A DNA stretch of 64,000 nucleotides from Butyrivibrio sp. VCD2006 (GCF_000423925.1 NZ_AUIX01000007.1:161998-225997), one strand, 5' to 3'; counted from the stretch's first letter, positions 46,598-55,785 are shown. Notes: generated by a model not told the origin, from the letters alone. Numbers and translations: made by a program.

Positions 46598-47584
46598 TTG
46601 GCAGATAATAAAGTAACAATAGTTATTCCGAATTATAACGGCAGTAAATATCTAGATGCATGTCTTAGAAGCCTTAAAAAACAGACAGTAGCTGCACCGG
46701 TTATTGTGGTTGATAACGGATCAACTGATGACTGTATTGAAACACTCAGATGCTCTATTAAAAGGCATACCGACTGCTATCCTGAGATTACTATCCATGA
46801 GCTTTCAGATAACACCGGCTTTGCTAATGCGGTTAATGTTGGAATAGAGCTTTCGCAGACAGAATATGTGATACTGCTCAACAATGATACAGTAGCAAAT
46901 GAGAAGATGACAGAAAAGCTTCTTGTGGCAATTTCAGAGAATGAAAAAGTGTTTTCTGTAGGTGCTAAGATGCTTCAAATGAAGGAACCACATAATATAG
47001 ATGATTGCGGGGATTTATATTGTGCCCTCGGATGGGCTTTTTCTCCTGGAAGGGATAAACCTGCAAAAAGTTATGGTAAAAAAACAGCTGTGACTTCAGC
47101 CTGTGCAGGAGCAGCAATTTATCGAAAATCCATATTTGACAAAATCGGACTATTTGACGAGGCTCACTTCTGTTATCTTGAGGATGTGGATGTTGGCTAC
47201 AGAGCCAGAATATATGGATACAAAAATTTATATGATCCGTCAGCATATGTTTATCATGCCGGAAGCGGAACAAGCGGATCAAGGTACAATGAGTTTAAAG
47301 AAGAACTTACTTCGGCAAACAATATATATCTGATTTATAAGAATATGCCTGCGTTACAGATTCTTATAAATTTGCCACTCCTTCTTGTTGGAATAATTGT
47401 GAAACAAATATATTTTTCAAGAAAAGGTTTGGGAAAGTCCTATTTTATGGGGCTTCTTAGAGGCTTTAAAAAGATTTCAAAGGGCGTTAATAAAAAGGTA
47501 CCTTTTGATAAGAAGAACCTTATCAATTATTTTGTCCTGGAATTGGAGCTTTTATTTAATTGCATCCGTAGATTTGTGGGATAA
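46598..47584 (+). CDS. GT2 glycosyltransferase with C-terminal hydrophobic segment
   Basis: This 328-residue protein has a GT2 domain: VTIVIPNYNGSKYLDACLRS, VVDNGSTDD, LLNNDTVA and CYLEDVDVGYRARIYGY, typical of rhamnosyltransferase-like enzymes. A hydrophobic stretch (ALQILINLPLLLVGIIVKQI) near residue 255 probably ties it to the membrane. The start is TTG 46598, with AGAGGG at 46585-46590 and about 8-base spacing. The nearby ATG 46591 is out of frame. Confidence 0.83.
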   Translation: MADNKVTIVIPNYNGSKYLDACLRSLKKQTVAAPVIVVDNGSTDDCIETLRCSIKRHTDCYPEITIHELSDNTGFANAVNVGIELSQTEYVILLNNDTVANEKMTEKLLVAISENEKVFSVGAKMLQMKEPHNIDDCGDLYCALGWAFSPGRDKPAKSYGKKTAVTSACAGAAIYRKSIFDKIGLFDEAHFCYLEDVDVGYRARIYGYKNLYDPSAYVYHAGSGTSGSRYNEFKEELTSANNIYLIYKNMPALQILINLPLLLVGIIVKQIYFSRKGLGKSYFMGLLRGFKKISKGVNKKVPFDKKNLINYFVLELELLFNCIRRFVG

Positions 47585-47609
47585 AATGCGATAAAATGGC
47601 AAAGACTTT

Positions 47610-47638
47610 TTGTCATTCACTATAAAATGTTATAAAAT
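47610..47638 (+). promoter_or_regulatory. probable promoter of the WbaP-like gene, nearly leaderless
   Basis: TTGTCA at 47610-47615 and TAAAAT at 47633-47638 are 17 bases apart. The expected start of transcription, near 47645, lies only a few bases before ATG 47648, and no Shine-Dalgarno site is present. Confidence 0.45.
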
Positions 47639-47647
47639 AATGTAGAT

Positions 47648-49051
47648 ATGATTAAAGATAACCAGAAAAACTTGAACATGCTGCACGTCGTAGGGGACGG
47701 CATCATTGTAGCCTGTTCCTATATGCTGGCTTTTTATCTGAAATTCGAGTCACCGATTTCAGAACCTGAGGGAGGCTACCTTTCCATGGGGACGTATTTC
47801 ACCGCCCTCTATTTTTTGGTGCCTGCATATATGGTTCTCTACAACCTGGTGAACCTGTATACACCTCGCCGTGCTACCAGACTGAGACATGAGCTGTACA
47901 ATATTCTTAAAGCCAATGTATTAGGCTTCATTGCATTTATCGTTGCATTGTTCATGCTGAAGCAAAATGACTTCTCCAGAACGATGATTGCCATGTTCTC
48001 GGTAATTAATGTGATATTTATGAGTCTTTCCAGAGTATTTCTGCGAAAGTTTCTTAAGTATATCAGACGTAAGGGCTACAATCTCAAGCATATTTTGCTT
48101 GTGGGGTATTCCAGGACCGCTGAAGGCTATATAAGCCGAATCAATAATAATCCTCAGTGGGGATATGTTGTCAGCGGCATACTTGATGATATAGTACCTC
48201 TCGGTACCACATATCATGGCGTTAAGGTTATAGCTAAGATAAGTAAGCTGACAGACTTTATTAAAGAAAATGAATATGATGAGATAACCATCACACTTCC
48301 TCTGGATAGATACGATAAGTTGGAGGAGCTGGTGGACATCTGTGAAAAGTCCGGAATTCACACTAAGTTTATTCCGGATTATACCAGTCTTTTCCCGAGT
48401 AATCCGTATACAGAGGACATTTTAGGGCTTCCTGTAATAAATATCAGATATGTGCCGCTTACCAATGGCTTTAATATTTTTGTTAAGCGAATAGTTGATA
48501 TAGTCGGATCAATCATTGGTATGGTGGTGGCTTCACCGTTAATGCTTATGGCAGCCATTGCTGTTAAAATCTCAAGCCCCGGACCTATCATTTTTAAGCA
48601 GGAGAGAGTTGGGCTTCATGGGCAGAAGTTCATGATGTATAAATTCAGAACCATGGAGTTACAGAATGAGAAGTCTGAGAAGAAGGGCTGGACTACAAAG
48701 GATGATCCCAGGGTTACCAAGGTGGGAAGATTTTTGAGATCAACCAGTATTGATGAGCTTCCTCAGCTGTGGAATGTCTTGATCGGAGATATGTCCCTCA
48801 TTGGGCCTCGCCCTGAGAGACCTCAGTTCGTAGCTAAGTTCAGACAGGAAATACCGCGTTATATGGTTAAACACCAGGTTCGTCCGGGAATTACCGGTTG
48901 GGCTCAGATAAACGGATACAGAGGCGACACTTCTATTAGAAAGCGTATTGAATTCGACATTTATTATATCGAGAACTGGTCAATGGAATTTGATTTCAGA
49001 ATACTGGTCGGGACAATCTTCCATGGATTTATTAATAAGAATGCTTATTGA
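47648..49051 (+). CDS. polyprenyl glycosylphosphotransferase, WbaP-like
   Basis: This 467-residue protein has four N-terminal membrane helices, a central nucleotide-binding-like domain (HILLVGYSRTAEGYISRI), and a C-terminal sugar transferase domain with RIVDIVGSIIGMVVASP, KISSPGPIIFKQERVG, YKFRTM and LIGPRPERPQ. It transfers a hexose-1-phosphate from a UDP-sugar to undecaprenyl phosphate and so begins the lipid-linked polysaccharide at the inner membrane face. It is placed late in the locus, just before the LCP ligase. The first sugar, glucose or galactose, is not determined. Confidence 0.9.
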   Translation: MIKDNQKNLNMLHVVGDGIIVACSYMLAFYLKFESPISEPEGGYLSMGTYFTALYFLVPAYMVLYNLVNLYTPRRATRLRHELYNILKANVLGFIAFIVALFMLKQNDFSRTMIAMFSVINVIFMSLSRVFLRKFLKYIRRKGYNLKHILLVGYSRTAEGYISRINNNPQWGYVVSGILDDIVPLGTTYHGVKVIAKISKLTDFIKENEYDEITITLPLDRYDKLEELVDICEKSGIHTKFIPDYTSLFPSNPYTEDILGLPVINIRYVPLTNGFNIFVKRIVDIVGSIIGMVVASPLMLMAAIAVKISSPGPIIFKQERVGLHGQKFMMYKFRTMELQNEKSEKKGWTTKDDPRVTKVGRFLRSTSIDELPQLWNVLIGDMSLIGPRPERPQFVAKFRQEIPRYMVKHQVRPGITGWAQINGYRGDTSIRKRIEFDIYYIENWSMEFDFRILVGTIFHGFINKNAY

Positions 49052-49067
49052 TGACCTTTCGCTTGTA

Positions 49068-49114
49068 TAATTTATGTTTTTATGGCAAAATAGGTCAGTG
49101 GAAAACATAAATTA
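49068..49114 (+). promoter_or_regulatory. 13-bp perfect inverted repeat in the LCP gene leader
   Basis: The 13-base arms at 49068-49080 and 49102-49114 are exact reverse complements with a 21-base centre. The left arm overlaps a TATAAT at 49066-49071, and the right arm ends at the AAAGGAG ribosome site (49114-49120). It could be an operator or a leader hairpin. Confidence 0.6.
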
Positions 49115-49129
49115 AAGGAGATTTTTGAT

Positions 49130-50221
49130 ATGTCGAATCGCAGGAGTGGAAACTCAGGCAGAAGAGGCAGAAAGAAGAACACAAAGAGAGCACTGATTAT
49201 TTTTGGTGTTGAAATAGTAGTTCTACTTATACTTCTTTTTATAGTTTGGACTTTATTTGGCAAGATGAAGGTAGACAAGGTTGGCAAGGTCAATCTTGAT
49301 GAGGAAAAGATCGCTGAGAGTGTTAATACCGGAGTTGAAGAGAATGAGCAGATGACAGGATACACTAATCTGGCTCTCTTCGGAGTTGATTCACGTCAGG
49401 GAGATCTTGATAAGAATACAAGAAGTGATACCATCATTATTGCTTCTATTAATAATGAAAACGGAGAGATCAGACTTGTATCGGTTTATCGTGATACATA
49501 TCTTAATCTTAGTAATGATTCATATAACAAGTGTAATGTTGCATATGCAACAGGCGGACCTCAGCAGGCTATTTCCATGCTGAACATGAACCTTGATATG
49601 GATATTACTGACTTCGTTACTATCGGTTTTGGCGGACTTACAGATGTCATTGATGAGATCGGTGGTGTAGATATCACCATTGAGGAGAATGAGATAACTC
49701 ACCTCAATAACTATCAGTCAACAATGGCTGAGGAACTTGGAGTAAAGTATACTCCTGTTACTCAGACAGGTAGACAGACTTTGAACGGACTTCAGGCAAC
49801 AGCATATTGCCGTATCAGATATACAGCAGGAGATGACTTCAAAAGAGCTGAGAGACAGAGAACTGTTCTCATGGCAATTTTGACTAAGGCAAAAACAATC
49901 AGCCTGCCTGAGCTTGAGAATGTAGCCAGCAAGGTATTTGGTGAGACATATACATCTCTTGACCTTGAGGATATTTTAAAGTTATTAGCTAATATAACGA
50001 ATTACAATGTTGTTTCAAGTGACGGCTTCCCGCATGCTGATATGAGAGCAACAGGAACAATTGGTAAGAAAGGAAGCTGCGTTCTTCCTGAAAATCTTTC
50101 ATCAAATGTTAAGTGGCTTCATGAGTTTTTATTTGATGATACAGAATATGTTGTGTCACCAAGTGTAGAAGAATATAGTCAGAAGATTGCTGCTGATACG
50201 GATGAGTATATTGACAGATAA
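49130..50221 (+). CDS. LytR-CpsA-Psr family glycopolymer ligase
   Basis: This 363-residue protein has a basic N-terminus, one membrane helix (residues ~20-44) and an outside LCP domain: LALFGVDSRQGD, NTRSDTIIIASI, LVSVYRDTYLNL and GGVDITIEENE. The family moves lipid-linked glycopolymers onto peptidoglycan, using the conserved Arg and Asp residues visible here. It probably anchors the polysaccharide made by this locus to the cell wall. A strong ribosome site and a GC-rich terminator frame the gene. Confidence 0.92.
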   Translation: MSNRRSGNSGRRGRKKNTKRALIIFGVEIVVLLILLFIVWTLFGKMKVDKVGKVNLDEEKIAESVNTGVEENEQMTGYTNLALFGVDSRQGDLDKNTRSDTIIIASINNENGEIRLVSVYRDTYLNLSNDSYNKCNVAYATGGPQQAISMLNMNLDMDITDFVTIGFGGLTDVIDEIGGVDITIEENEITHLNNYQSTMAEELGVKYTPVTQTGRQTLNGLQATAYCRIRYTAGDDFKRAERQRTVLMAILTKAKTISLPELENVASKVFGETYTSLDLEDILKLLANITNYNVVSSDGFPHADMRATGTIGKKGSCVLPENLSSNVKWLHEFLFDDTEYVVSPSVEEYSQKIAADTDEYIDR

Positions 50222-50238
50222 ACGACTTTCGAAATGTG

Positions 50239-50265
50239 GCCCCGGTATCAGCCGGGGCTTTTTTT
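50239..50265 (+). terminator. intrinsic terminator after the LCP gene
   Basis: A 7-bp GC-rich stem (GCCCCGG at 50239-50245, CCGGGGC at 50252-50258) with a 6-base loop is followed by seven T residues. Confidence 0.92.
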
Positions 50266-50281
50266 AGAAAAAAGGGTGCAA

Positions 50282-51211
50282 ATGCAGACAGTAGATGTAA
50301 TAATTCCAACTTATAAACCGGGACCGGAACTATCCATGCTTATTGATGAGCTTGAAAAGCAGGCTTACAGACCCGGAAAGATAATAATAGTAAATACAGA
50401 GAAGCATTTCCTTGTTGAGAGGAAGGATGCGATGGACACAATTGCTAAGTATGACAATATCATCGTTCATCACATCACAAAAAAAGAATTTGATCATGGT
50501 GAGACCAGGAATTTGGGGGTTAGCATGTCTGATGCTGATCTTTTTCTCATGATTACTCAGGATGCTGTGCCTAGAGATCTGTCTCTTATCTCAAATCTCG
50601 TTCAGGCAGTTGAGGATCCGCAGGTTGCGGCTGCTTACGCAAGACAATATCCTAAATCAGATTGCAATCTTGCTGAGCGCTATTCAAGGAAGTTTAACTA
50701 CCCTACAGTAGCAATGAGGAAGACTATTAAAGATCTGCCTAAGTTGGGGATAAAGACGTTCTTCTGCTCCAATGTCTGTGCGATGTACAGAAGAGATGTA
50801 TTTGACAAAGTGGGTGGCTTTTTACATAAAGCGATCTTTAATGAAGATATGGTCTATGCCGGGAATGCTATGTATCAGGGATATGCTATCTGTTACGTTC
50901 CTGAGGCCGGTGTTATACATTCACACAATTATTCATGTGCACAGCAATTTCATCGAAACTTTGATCTTGGTGTTTCACAGACAGACCATCCGGAGATTTT
51001 TTCCGGTATCAAGTCTGAGACTGAGGGAAAGCGTATGGTAAGAGATACCATAAGGCACTTCCAGCATATTGGAAAACTTTACCTGGTGCCTCACTATGTA
51101 GTTATGTGTGGCTTTAGATTTGTGGGATATAGAATGGGAAGAAGATATAAGAGACTTCCTAAAGGGCTTGTACGAGCCTGTTCAATGAATAAAGGTTACT
51201 GGGACAAGTAA
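50282..51211 (+). CDS. GT2 glycosyltransferase, rhamnosyltransferase-like
   Basis: This 309-residue protein has VDVIIPTYKPGPELSMLIDE, HHITKKEFDHGETRNLG, MITQDAVPRD and IFNEDMVYAGNAMYQG, a motif order common in bacterial rhamnosyltransferases. I chose ATG 50282 because the upstream part of the open frame runs through the terminator. It is the last glycosyltransferase of the polysaccharide locus. A dTDP-rhamnose donor would fit the rml genes, but donor use is an inference. Confidence 0.82.
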   Translation: MQTVDVIIPTYKPGPELSMLIDELEKQAYRPGKIIIVNTEKHFLVERKDAMDTIAKYDNIIVHHITKKEFDHGETRNLGVSMSDADLFLMITQDAVPRDLSLISNLVQAVEDPQVAAAYARQYPKSDCNLAERYSRKFNYPTVAMRKTIKDLPKLGIKTFFCSNVCAMYRRDVFDKVGGFLHKAIFNEDMVYAGNAMYQGYAICYVPEAGVIHSHNYSCAQQFHRNFDLGVSQTDHPEIFSGIKSETEGKRMVRDTIRHFQHIGKLYLVPHYVVMCGFRFVGYRMGRRYKRLPKGLVRACSMNKGYWDK

Positions 51212-51238
51212 TCTAATGGTATTAAGGGGGAAATCATT

Positions 51239-51874
51239 ATGGAATCCAGATTATCGGATGGAGATATAAAAAGTTGGGAAGAAGTCAGTCTTTTGTACAA
51301 TTCTGCTCTTAAGCAGATAAACACGAAGATAGAGATATTAAATGACGAGTTCCAGGAGGTTCATAGGTACAATCCTATAGAACATATCAAATCCAGAATC
51401 AAAACTCCGGAGAGTATAGTCAAAAAGCTTAAGCGTCATGGCTATGAATCTACTCTGGAAAATATGATGAAGTATATTAATGATATTGCAGGAATAAGAA
51501 TAATCTGTTCCTTCACATCGGATATATACCGAATTGCTGACATGATCAGTAATCAGAAGGATATAAAAGTCCTTACAATAAAAGACTATATTATGAATCC
51601 GAAGACAAGTGGATACCGGAGTTATCATATGATAGTGGCAGTTCCGGTCTATCTTTCGGATCACGCAGCGGAGGTTAAGGTTGAGGTTCAGATCAGAACC
51701 GTAGCCATGGACTTTTGGGCCAGTCTTGAGCACAAAATACAGTATAAATTCGAAACAAAGGCGCCTGCTAATATAAAAGCGCAGCTTTTTGAGTGTGCCA
51801 GAATGGTTGCCGAACTTGATGACAGAATGTTATCTTTGAACGAGGAGATTCAGTCGATAACTCCTCAAGGATAA
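51239..51874 (+). CDS. small alarmone synthetase, RelQ-like
   Basis: This 211-residue cytoplasmic protein is a stand-alone RelA/SpoT synthetase domain. NPIEHIKSRIKTPESIVKKL, NDIAGIRIICSF, SGYRSYHMIV and EVQIRTVAMDFWASLEHKIQ are the substrate-binding and catalytic segments of (p)ppGpp synthetases. No hydrolase, TGS or ACT domain is present, as in RelQ/RelP. It makes ppGpp, pppGpp or related nucleotides in stress. AAGGGGG precedes ATG 51239. Confidence 0.92.
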   Translation: MESRLSDGDIKSWEEVSLLYNSALKQINTKIEILNDEFQEVHRYNPIEHIKSRIKTPESIVKKLKRHGYESTLENMMKYINDIAGIRIICSFTSDIYRIADMISNQKDIKVLTIKDYIMNPKTSGYRSYHMIVAVPVYLSDHAAEVKVEVQIRTVAMDFWASLEHKIQYKFETKAPANIKAQLFECARMVAELDDRMLSLNEEIQSITPQG

Positions 51875-52217
51875 TATATATTTACAGAAATATAAGCAGT
51901 TTTAGAAAAACTGCTCCATTAATGAGGAGTGCCCAGGCACCTCTCGGCACCCGGGCTATTATGAAAAAATTTATCTATCTTTCGGAGCTACTATCAGAGC
52001 TTCGCAAATGAACCTTCTTTTGTTTGGTTCTGTTAAATTATAACAATCATTTATGAACAAATTATTAACAAAGTTTAAACTAGAGGTTAATATCTACAAA
52101 AGAATAGTTGATATGAAACTATTATTGTGCGAAATGCATAAATGTTGTAACCTAATATTTAGCTGCTAATGCCGCGGACATATTTATAAGAGAATTCGTT
52201 CACTTATGGGAGGAGCT
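51875..52217. other. 343-base gap with hairpins and a promoter
   Basis: No convincing gene was found. It holds a 9-bp hairpin (51895-51903 with 51907-51915, AGA loop) and a GC-rich inverted repeat at 51931-51956. The latter folds better as minus-strand RNA: 11 pairs, three of them G-U, closed by a GAGA tetraloop. An AT-rich stretch with a promoter for the next gene follows. A 16-codon frame at 51961-52011 is noted but not called. The hairpins could be a terminator region or a small RNA. Confidence 0.45.
52065..52093 (+). promoter_or_regulatory. probable promoter of the coiled-coil/M23 unit
   Basis: TTAACA at 52065-52070 and TAATAT at 52088-52093 are 17 bases apart, about 125 bases upstream of ATG 52218. 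Both hexamers differ from consensus by one or two bases. Confidence 0.5.
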
Positions 52218-52793
52218 ATGGAAAATATGATGGGAAATGTTGCAGGGAAGATCAGTGCTCAAGAGATGATCAAGGCTAACACAGCTGCTGAAGCAGCTCA
52301 CAGAGAGCAGATTGAGAACCAGAACAAGCAATATGAGGAAGAAATTGCAGTTCTTCGTCAAAATGCCAAAAAGCTGGAAGACAGATTAAATAATATTGAA
52401 GATGTTCTGGCTGACCTGAAAACAGGCAAGAATGATGCTGAGAAAACAACTAAAGAACTTGGCACAGCAGTTAAAGAGCTGAGTGATAATCTGAGTGACA
52501 GATTCAACAAAAGTGATGAAGCTACTCATGACGTAGGTGTACGTATATATAGGAATGTTCAGGCATCAGTTGCTGATGAACAAAAGAAACAGCTTGATGA
52601 GATAAAGGAAGATTTCAAACGGCAGATGGAGTCGATAAGAAGTGAGTTTACAGTACTTGTAAGACAGCTTGATTCCATGCAGAGAGCTAACAGGGCAAAA
52701 AACAGAGGGCTTATGCCTCTTACAGTCATTATCCTTTTGGCTACAATAGCTAATCTGGTATTGATAATTTTAAGAATTATAGGTTTGGTTTAA
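52218..52793 (+). CDS. coiled-coil protein with C-terminal membrane anchor
   Basis: This 191-residue protein has a long charged helical region (residues ~20-165, with QIENQNKQYEEEIAVLRQNA and later heptads) and a single hydrophobic C-terminal helix (LMPLTVIILLATIANLVLII). It is therefore likely tail-anchored with the coiled coil in the cytoplasm. No family was recognised. ATG 52218 is preferred over ATG 52206 because GGGAGG lies at 52208-52213. It is followed after 3 bases by the M23 peptidase gene, so a link to wall growth or division is possible. Confidence 0.7.
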   Translation: MENMMGNVAGKISAQEMIKANTAAEAAHREQIENQNKQYEEEIAVLRQNAKKLEDRLNNIEDVLADLKTGKNDAEKTTKELGTAVKELSDNLSDRFNKSDEATHDVGVRIYRNVQASVADEQKKQLDEIKEDFKRQMESIRSEFTVLVRQLDSMQRANRAKNRGLMPLTVIILLATIANLVLIILRIIGLV

Positions 52794-52796
52794 AGA

Positions 52797-54374
52797 ATGA
52801 AGCTTCGTAGGCACATGAAAACTCGTATAGGTATAATCAAGGGCACAGTTTATGCAGTTGTTATCTGGATATTAATGATATTGCCTGTTTATTCTCCTAT
52901 AAAAGATACCGGTGACAATATTTTTACGGTGTATTTAAATGGAGTTGAAGTAGGAACACTTGCCTCCAGACAGACTGCTGAAAAGTGTCTTCGTGATGCC
53001 AGAAGGCAGTTTGCATCAGGAAGTGAAGAACTGATTTTGGCTGATGCCGAACTAACACTTAAAGGTGATGATGTTCTTTTCGGTGAAGTTGATTCCAGAA
53101 AATCTGTGAAAAACAGGATGATTGAGGTCCTTGAAAAGAGTAAGTCATCAACACTTGAGCGCTCTTATACGGTTAAGATAAATAAATATTCGGTTAATCT
53201 TTCAAGTAAGGATGATGTGTTTACACTTCTGTCCAAGGCACTTGGGAAATATGATACCGAAGGTGAATATAAAGTGGATCTTGTTACGGATCCTACAAGA
53301 GAAGTTAATGTGCTTACGTCGCAGATTGTTTCTGTTGAAGAAGCCCGTAAGGAAGAGGCTGAGCTAAAGCTCCCTGAGGCAGGAATTGATCAGGCTATTT
53401 CCGATGTATTTAGAAAGATAAAACCATTAATAGAAGAAAAAAGCTTTGAAGATTATCAACTTGGACTGATGTCAATAGATTTTGGCGATAAGGTTGAGGT
53501 CGTTGAGAGCTATTTACCCGCTTCTGAGATTACAGATATCGCTACTGCAATTGACGAAGTGACTAAGGATCAGGAGACTAATCAGATTTATGAGATAAAA
53601 TCAGGTGATACTCTTGGCACAATAGCAGAGGATTTTGGACTGCCATTGGATAAACTCATTGCAATGAATGAGACTATTGAAAATGAAGAATCTAAGATCA
53701 GGGCAGGGGATGAGATTATTGTTACTGTTCCTGAGCCGGAACTGGCTGTTGTATATACAACTCAACAGTATTATGAAGAGGATTATGAGGCAGACATAAT
53801 CTATAAAGATAACGATTCGTGGTACACTACGAGAACAGAAGTGATTCAGGAACCATCTGCAGGCCATCGTAAGGTGGTTGCAAAGGTTTCATATATCAAC
53901 AATACCGAGACAGGTCGCGATATTCAGAAAGAGGAAGTGACCTATGAAGCTGTTCCAAAGATAGTAGAGCGTGGAACTATTGTACCGCCTACTTATATAA
54001 AACCCATTTCCGGAGGAAGACAGTCTTCCGGATTCGGTCGAAGAAATGCACCTACTAAGGGCGCAAGTACCTTCCATAAGGGCATTGACTGGGCAACTCC
54101 TGTTGGAACTGCAGTTATGGCATCCAATGCAGGTGTTGTAACAAGAGCAGGTTGGGGACGCGGATATGGTTATGTAATTTATATAAGCCATGCAGATGGT
54201 AGGGAAACCAGATATGGACATCTGTCCAAGATACTGGTTAAGCCCGGACAGAGTGTTTCTCAGGGACAGAAGATTGCACTTAGTGGTAATACCGGTGTAA
54301 GTACCGGTGCGCATCTCCATTTTGAGATTCTAATAAATGGAGCTCAGGTAAATCCGCTCAATTACTTGAATTGA
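52797..54374 (+). CDS. LysM/G5/M23 cell-wall endopeptidase
   Basis: This 525-residue protein has a membrane helix at residues ~12-33, a long N-terminal outside region, a LysM domain (YEIKSGDTLGTIAEDFGLPL) near residue 265, a G5 domain around residues 325-400, and a C-terminal M23 zinc metallopeptidase. The last has SSGFGRRNAP, FHKGIDWATPVGT with the zinc His and Asp, and GAHLHFEI. It probably cleaves peptidoglycan cross-links at the outer membrane face. It is translationally close to the coiled-coil gene and upstream of murA. Confidence 0.92.
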   Translation: MKLRRHMKTRIGIIKGTVYAVVIWILMILPVYSPIKDTGDNIFTVYLNGVEVGTLASRQTAEKCLRDARRQFASGSEELILADAELTLKGDDVLFGEVDSRKSVKNRMIEVLEKSKSSTLERSYTVKINKYSVNLSSKDDVFTLLSKALGKYDTEGEYKVDLVTDPTREVNVLTSQIVSVEEARKEEAELKLPEAGIDQAISDVFRKIKPLIEEKSFEDYQLGLMSIDFGDKVEVVESYLPASEITDIATAIDEVTKDQETNQIYEIKSGDTLGTIAEDFGLPLDKLIAMNETIENEESKIRAGDEIIVTVPEPELAVVYTTQQYYEEDYEADIIYKDNDSWYTTRTEVIQEPSAGHRKVVAKVSYINNTETGRDIQKEEVTYEAVPKIVERGTIVPPTYIKPISGGRQSSGFGRRNAPTKGASTFHKGIDWATPVGTAVMASNAGVVTRAGWGRGYGYVIYISHADGRETRYGHLSKILVKPGQSVSQGQKIALSGNTGVSTGAHLHFEILINGAQVNPLNYLN

Positions 54375-54384
54375 TAAACTTGAT

Positions 54385-54413
54385 TTTACAAATAATGTTT
54401 TTTGTGGTATAAC
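54385..54413 (+). promoter_or_regulatory. probable promoter of murA
   Basis: TTTACA at 54385-54390 and TATAAC at 54408-54413 have a 17-base spacer, giving a leader of about 65 bases before ATG 54488. Confidence 0.6.
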
Positions 54414-54487
54414 ATAAGCCGTTAATGAAATTAGGGGAGAAAGTTTATCAACTTAATGATTCACAAAGGCGTGAACGATAAAAAATT

Positions 54488-55780
54488 ATGGAAAAATACG
54501 TGATTAAAGGCGGTACACCGCTTGTAGGAGAGGTCGAGATTGGCGGCGCTAAAAACGCTGCACTTGCGATTTTGGCTGCTGCTACAATGACCGATGAAAC
54601 CGTATATATTGATAATATGCCTGATGAAGCTGATACTAATGTAATGCTTCAAGCTATGGAGAACATTGGTGTTCTGGTCAACAGAACTGGTCGTCATTCG
54701 GTAACGATCAATGCAGGACATGTCAGTGCATACAGAATTGAAAATGAATATATTAAGAAGATAAGAGCATCCTATTACATGATAGGAGCATTTCTCGGCA
54801 AATATAAAAGTGCTCAGGTTGTTCTTCCCGGCGGATGCAATATCGGATTAAGGCCTATTGACCAGCATATCAAAGGCTTTACGGCACTTGGCGCCAATGT
54901 AACAATCGAGCATGGTATGATAAGTGCTCAGGCTGAGAGGCTGATTGCTAATCATATTTATCTTGATATTGCCAGTGTTGGCGCAACTATCAACATTATG
55001 ATGTCTGCTTCAATGGCTGAAGGTAAGACTATAATCGAGAATGCTGCAAAAGAGCCACATGTCGTTGATCTTGCAAACTTCCTGAACAGCATGGGTGCGG
55101 ATATTAAGGGTGCCGGTACTGACATCATCCGTGTCAGAGGTGTAGAACGCCTTCATGGAACAGAGTATACAATTATTCCTGATCAGATTGAGGCTGGAAC
55201 ATTTATGATGGCAGCAGCAGCTACAAAGGGTGATGTGACCATTAAAAATGTAATACCTAAGCACCTTGAATCGATCAGTGCCAAGCTCATAGAGATGGGA
55301 TGCCAGGTACTTGAGTCTGATGATGCGGTAAGAGTAGTAGCAACTAAGCGTATGAAAAATGCGCATGTTAAAACATTGCCATATCCCGGATATCCTACTG
55401 ACATGCAGCCTCAGATCACTGTAGTTCTTGGGCTTGCCAGTGGAATAAGTCTTGTTACCGAGTCGCTTTTTGAAAACAGATTTAAATATGTTGATGAGCT
55501 CACAAGAATGGGAGCCATTATTAAGGTAGAAGGAAGTACAGCCATTATAGAGGGTGTAGACCAGTACACCGGAGCTGAGGTTGCTGCTCCTGATCTTCGT
55601 GCCGGAGCTGCCCTTGTAATTGCAGGATTGACAGCTGAAGGCTTTACCACTGTTGAGGATATCAGATATATAGAGCGTGGCTATGAAGATTTTGATGCCA
55701 AGCTAAGGGAACTTGGAGCTCAGATTGAAAAAGTAGATACTGAAAGAGAACTGCAGAAGTTCAAATTGAAATTTGCATAA
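54488..55780 (+). CDS. murA: UDP-N-acetylglucosamine 1-carboxyvinyltransferase
   Basis: This 430-residue enzyme opens with KGGTPLVGEVEIGGAKNAAL (catalytic Lys-Asn pair) and has VVLPGGCNIGLRPIDQH with the phosphoenolpyruvate-binding Cys117, PDQIEAGTFM, and YPGYPTDMQPQ with the catalytic Asp. It carries out the first committed step of peptidoglycan synthesis in the cytoplasm. The Cys indicates fosfomycin sensitivity in principle. Length matches the family. The ribosome site directly before ATG is weak. Confidence 0.96.
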   Translation: MEKYVIKGGTPLVGEVEIGGAKNAALAILAAATMTDETVYIDNMPDEADTNVMLQAMENIGVLVNRTGRHSVTINAGHVSAYRIENEYIKKIRASYYMIGAFLGKYKSAQVVLPGGCNIGLRPIDQHIKGFTALGANVTIEHGMISAQAERLIANHIYLDIASVGATINIMMSASMAEGKTIIENAAKEPHVVDLANFLNSMGADIKGAGTDIIRVRGVERLHGTEYTIIPDQIEAGTFMMAAAATKGDVTIKNVIPKHLESISAKLIEMGCQVLESDDAVRVVATKRMKNAHVKTLPYPGYPTDMQPQITVVLGLASGISLVTESLFENRFKYVDELTRMGAIIKVEGSTAIIEGVDQYTGAEVAAPDLRAGAALVIAGLTAEGFTTVEDIRYIERGYEDFDAKLRELGAQIEKVDTERELQKFKLKFA

Positions 55781-55785
55781 TGAAA

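Noticed and set aside
47585..47640. Repeated TATAAAATG-like units before the WbaP-like gene
   Set aside because: The units are short and AT-rich and are better explained as promoter sequence than as a true repeat array.
51961..52011. 16-codon ORF downstream of the GC-rich hairpin
   Set aside because: The nearest GAGGAG is over 30 bases upstream and partly in a stem. Nothing else supports translation of so short a frame.
54456..54503. 15-codon leader peptide before murA (ATG 54456)
   Set aside because: The frame is open and overlaps the murA start, but the only Shine-Dalgarno site is about 16 bases away and the peptide has no attenuation-type codon run.
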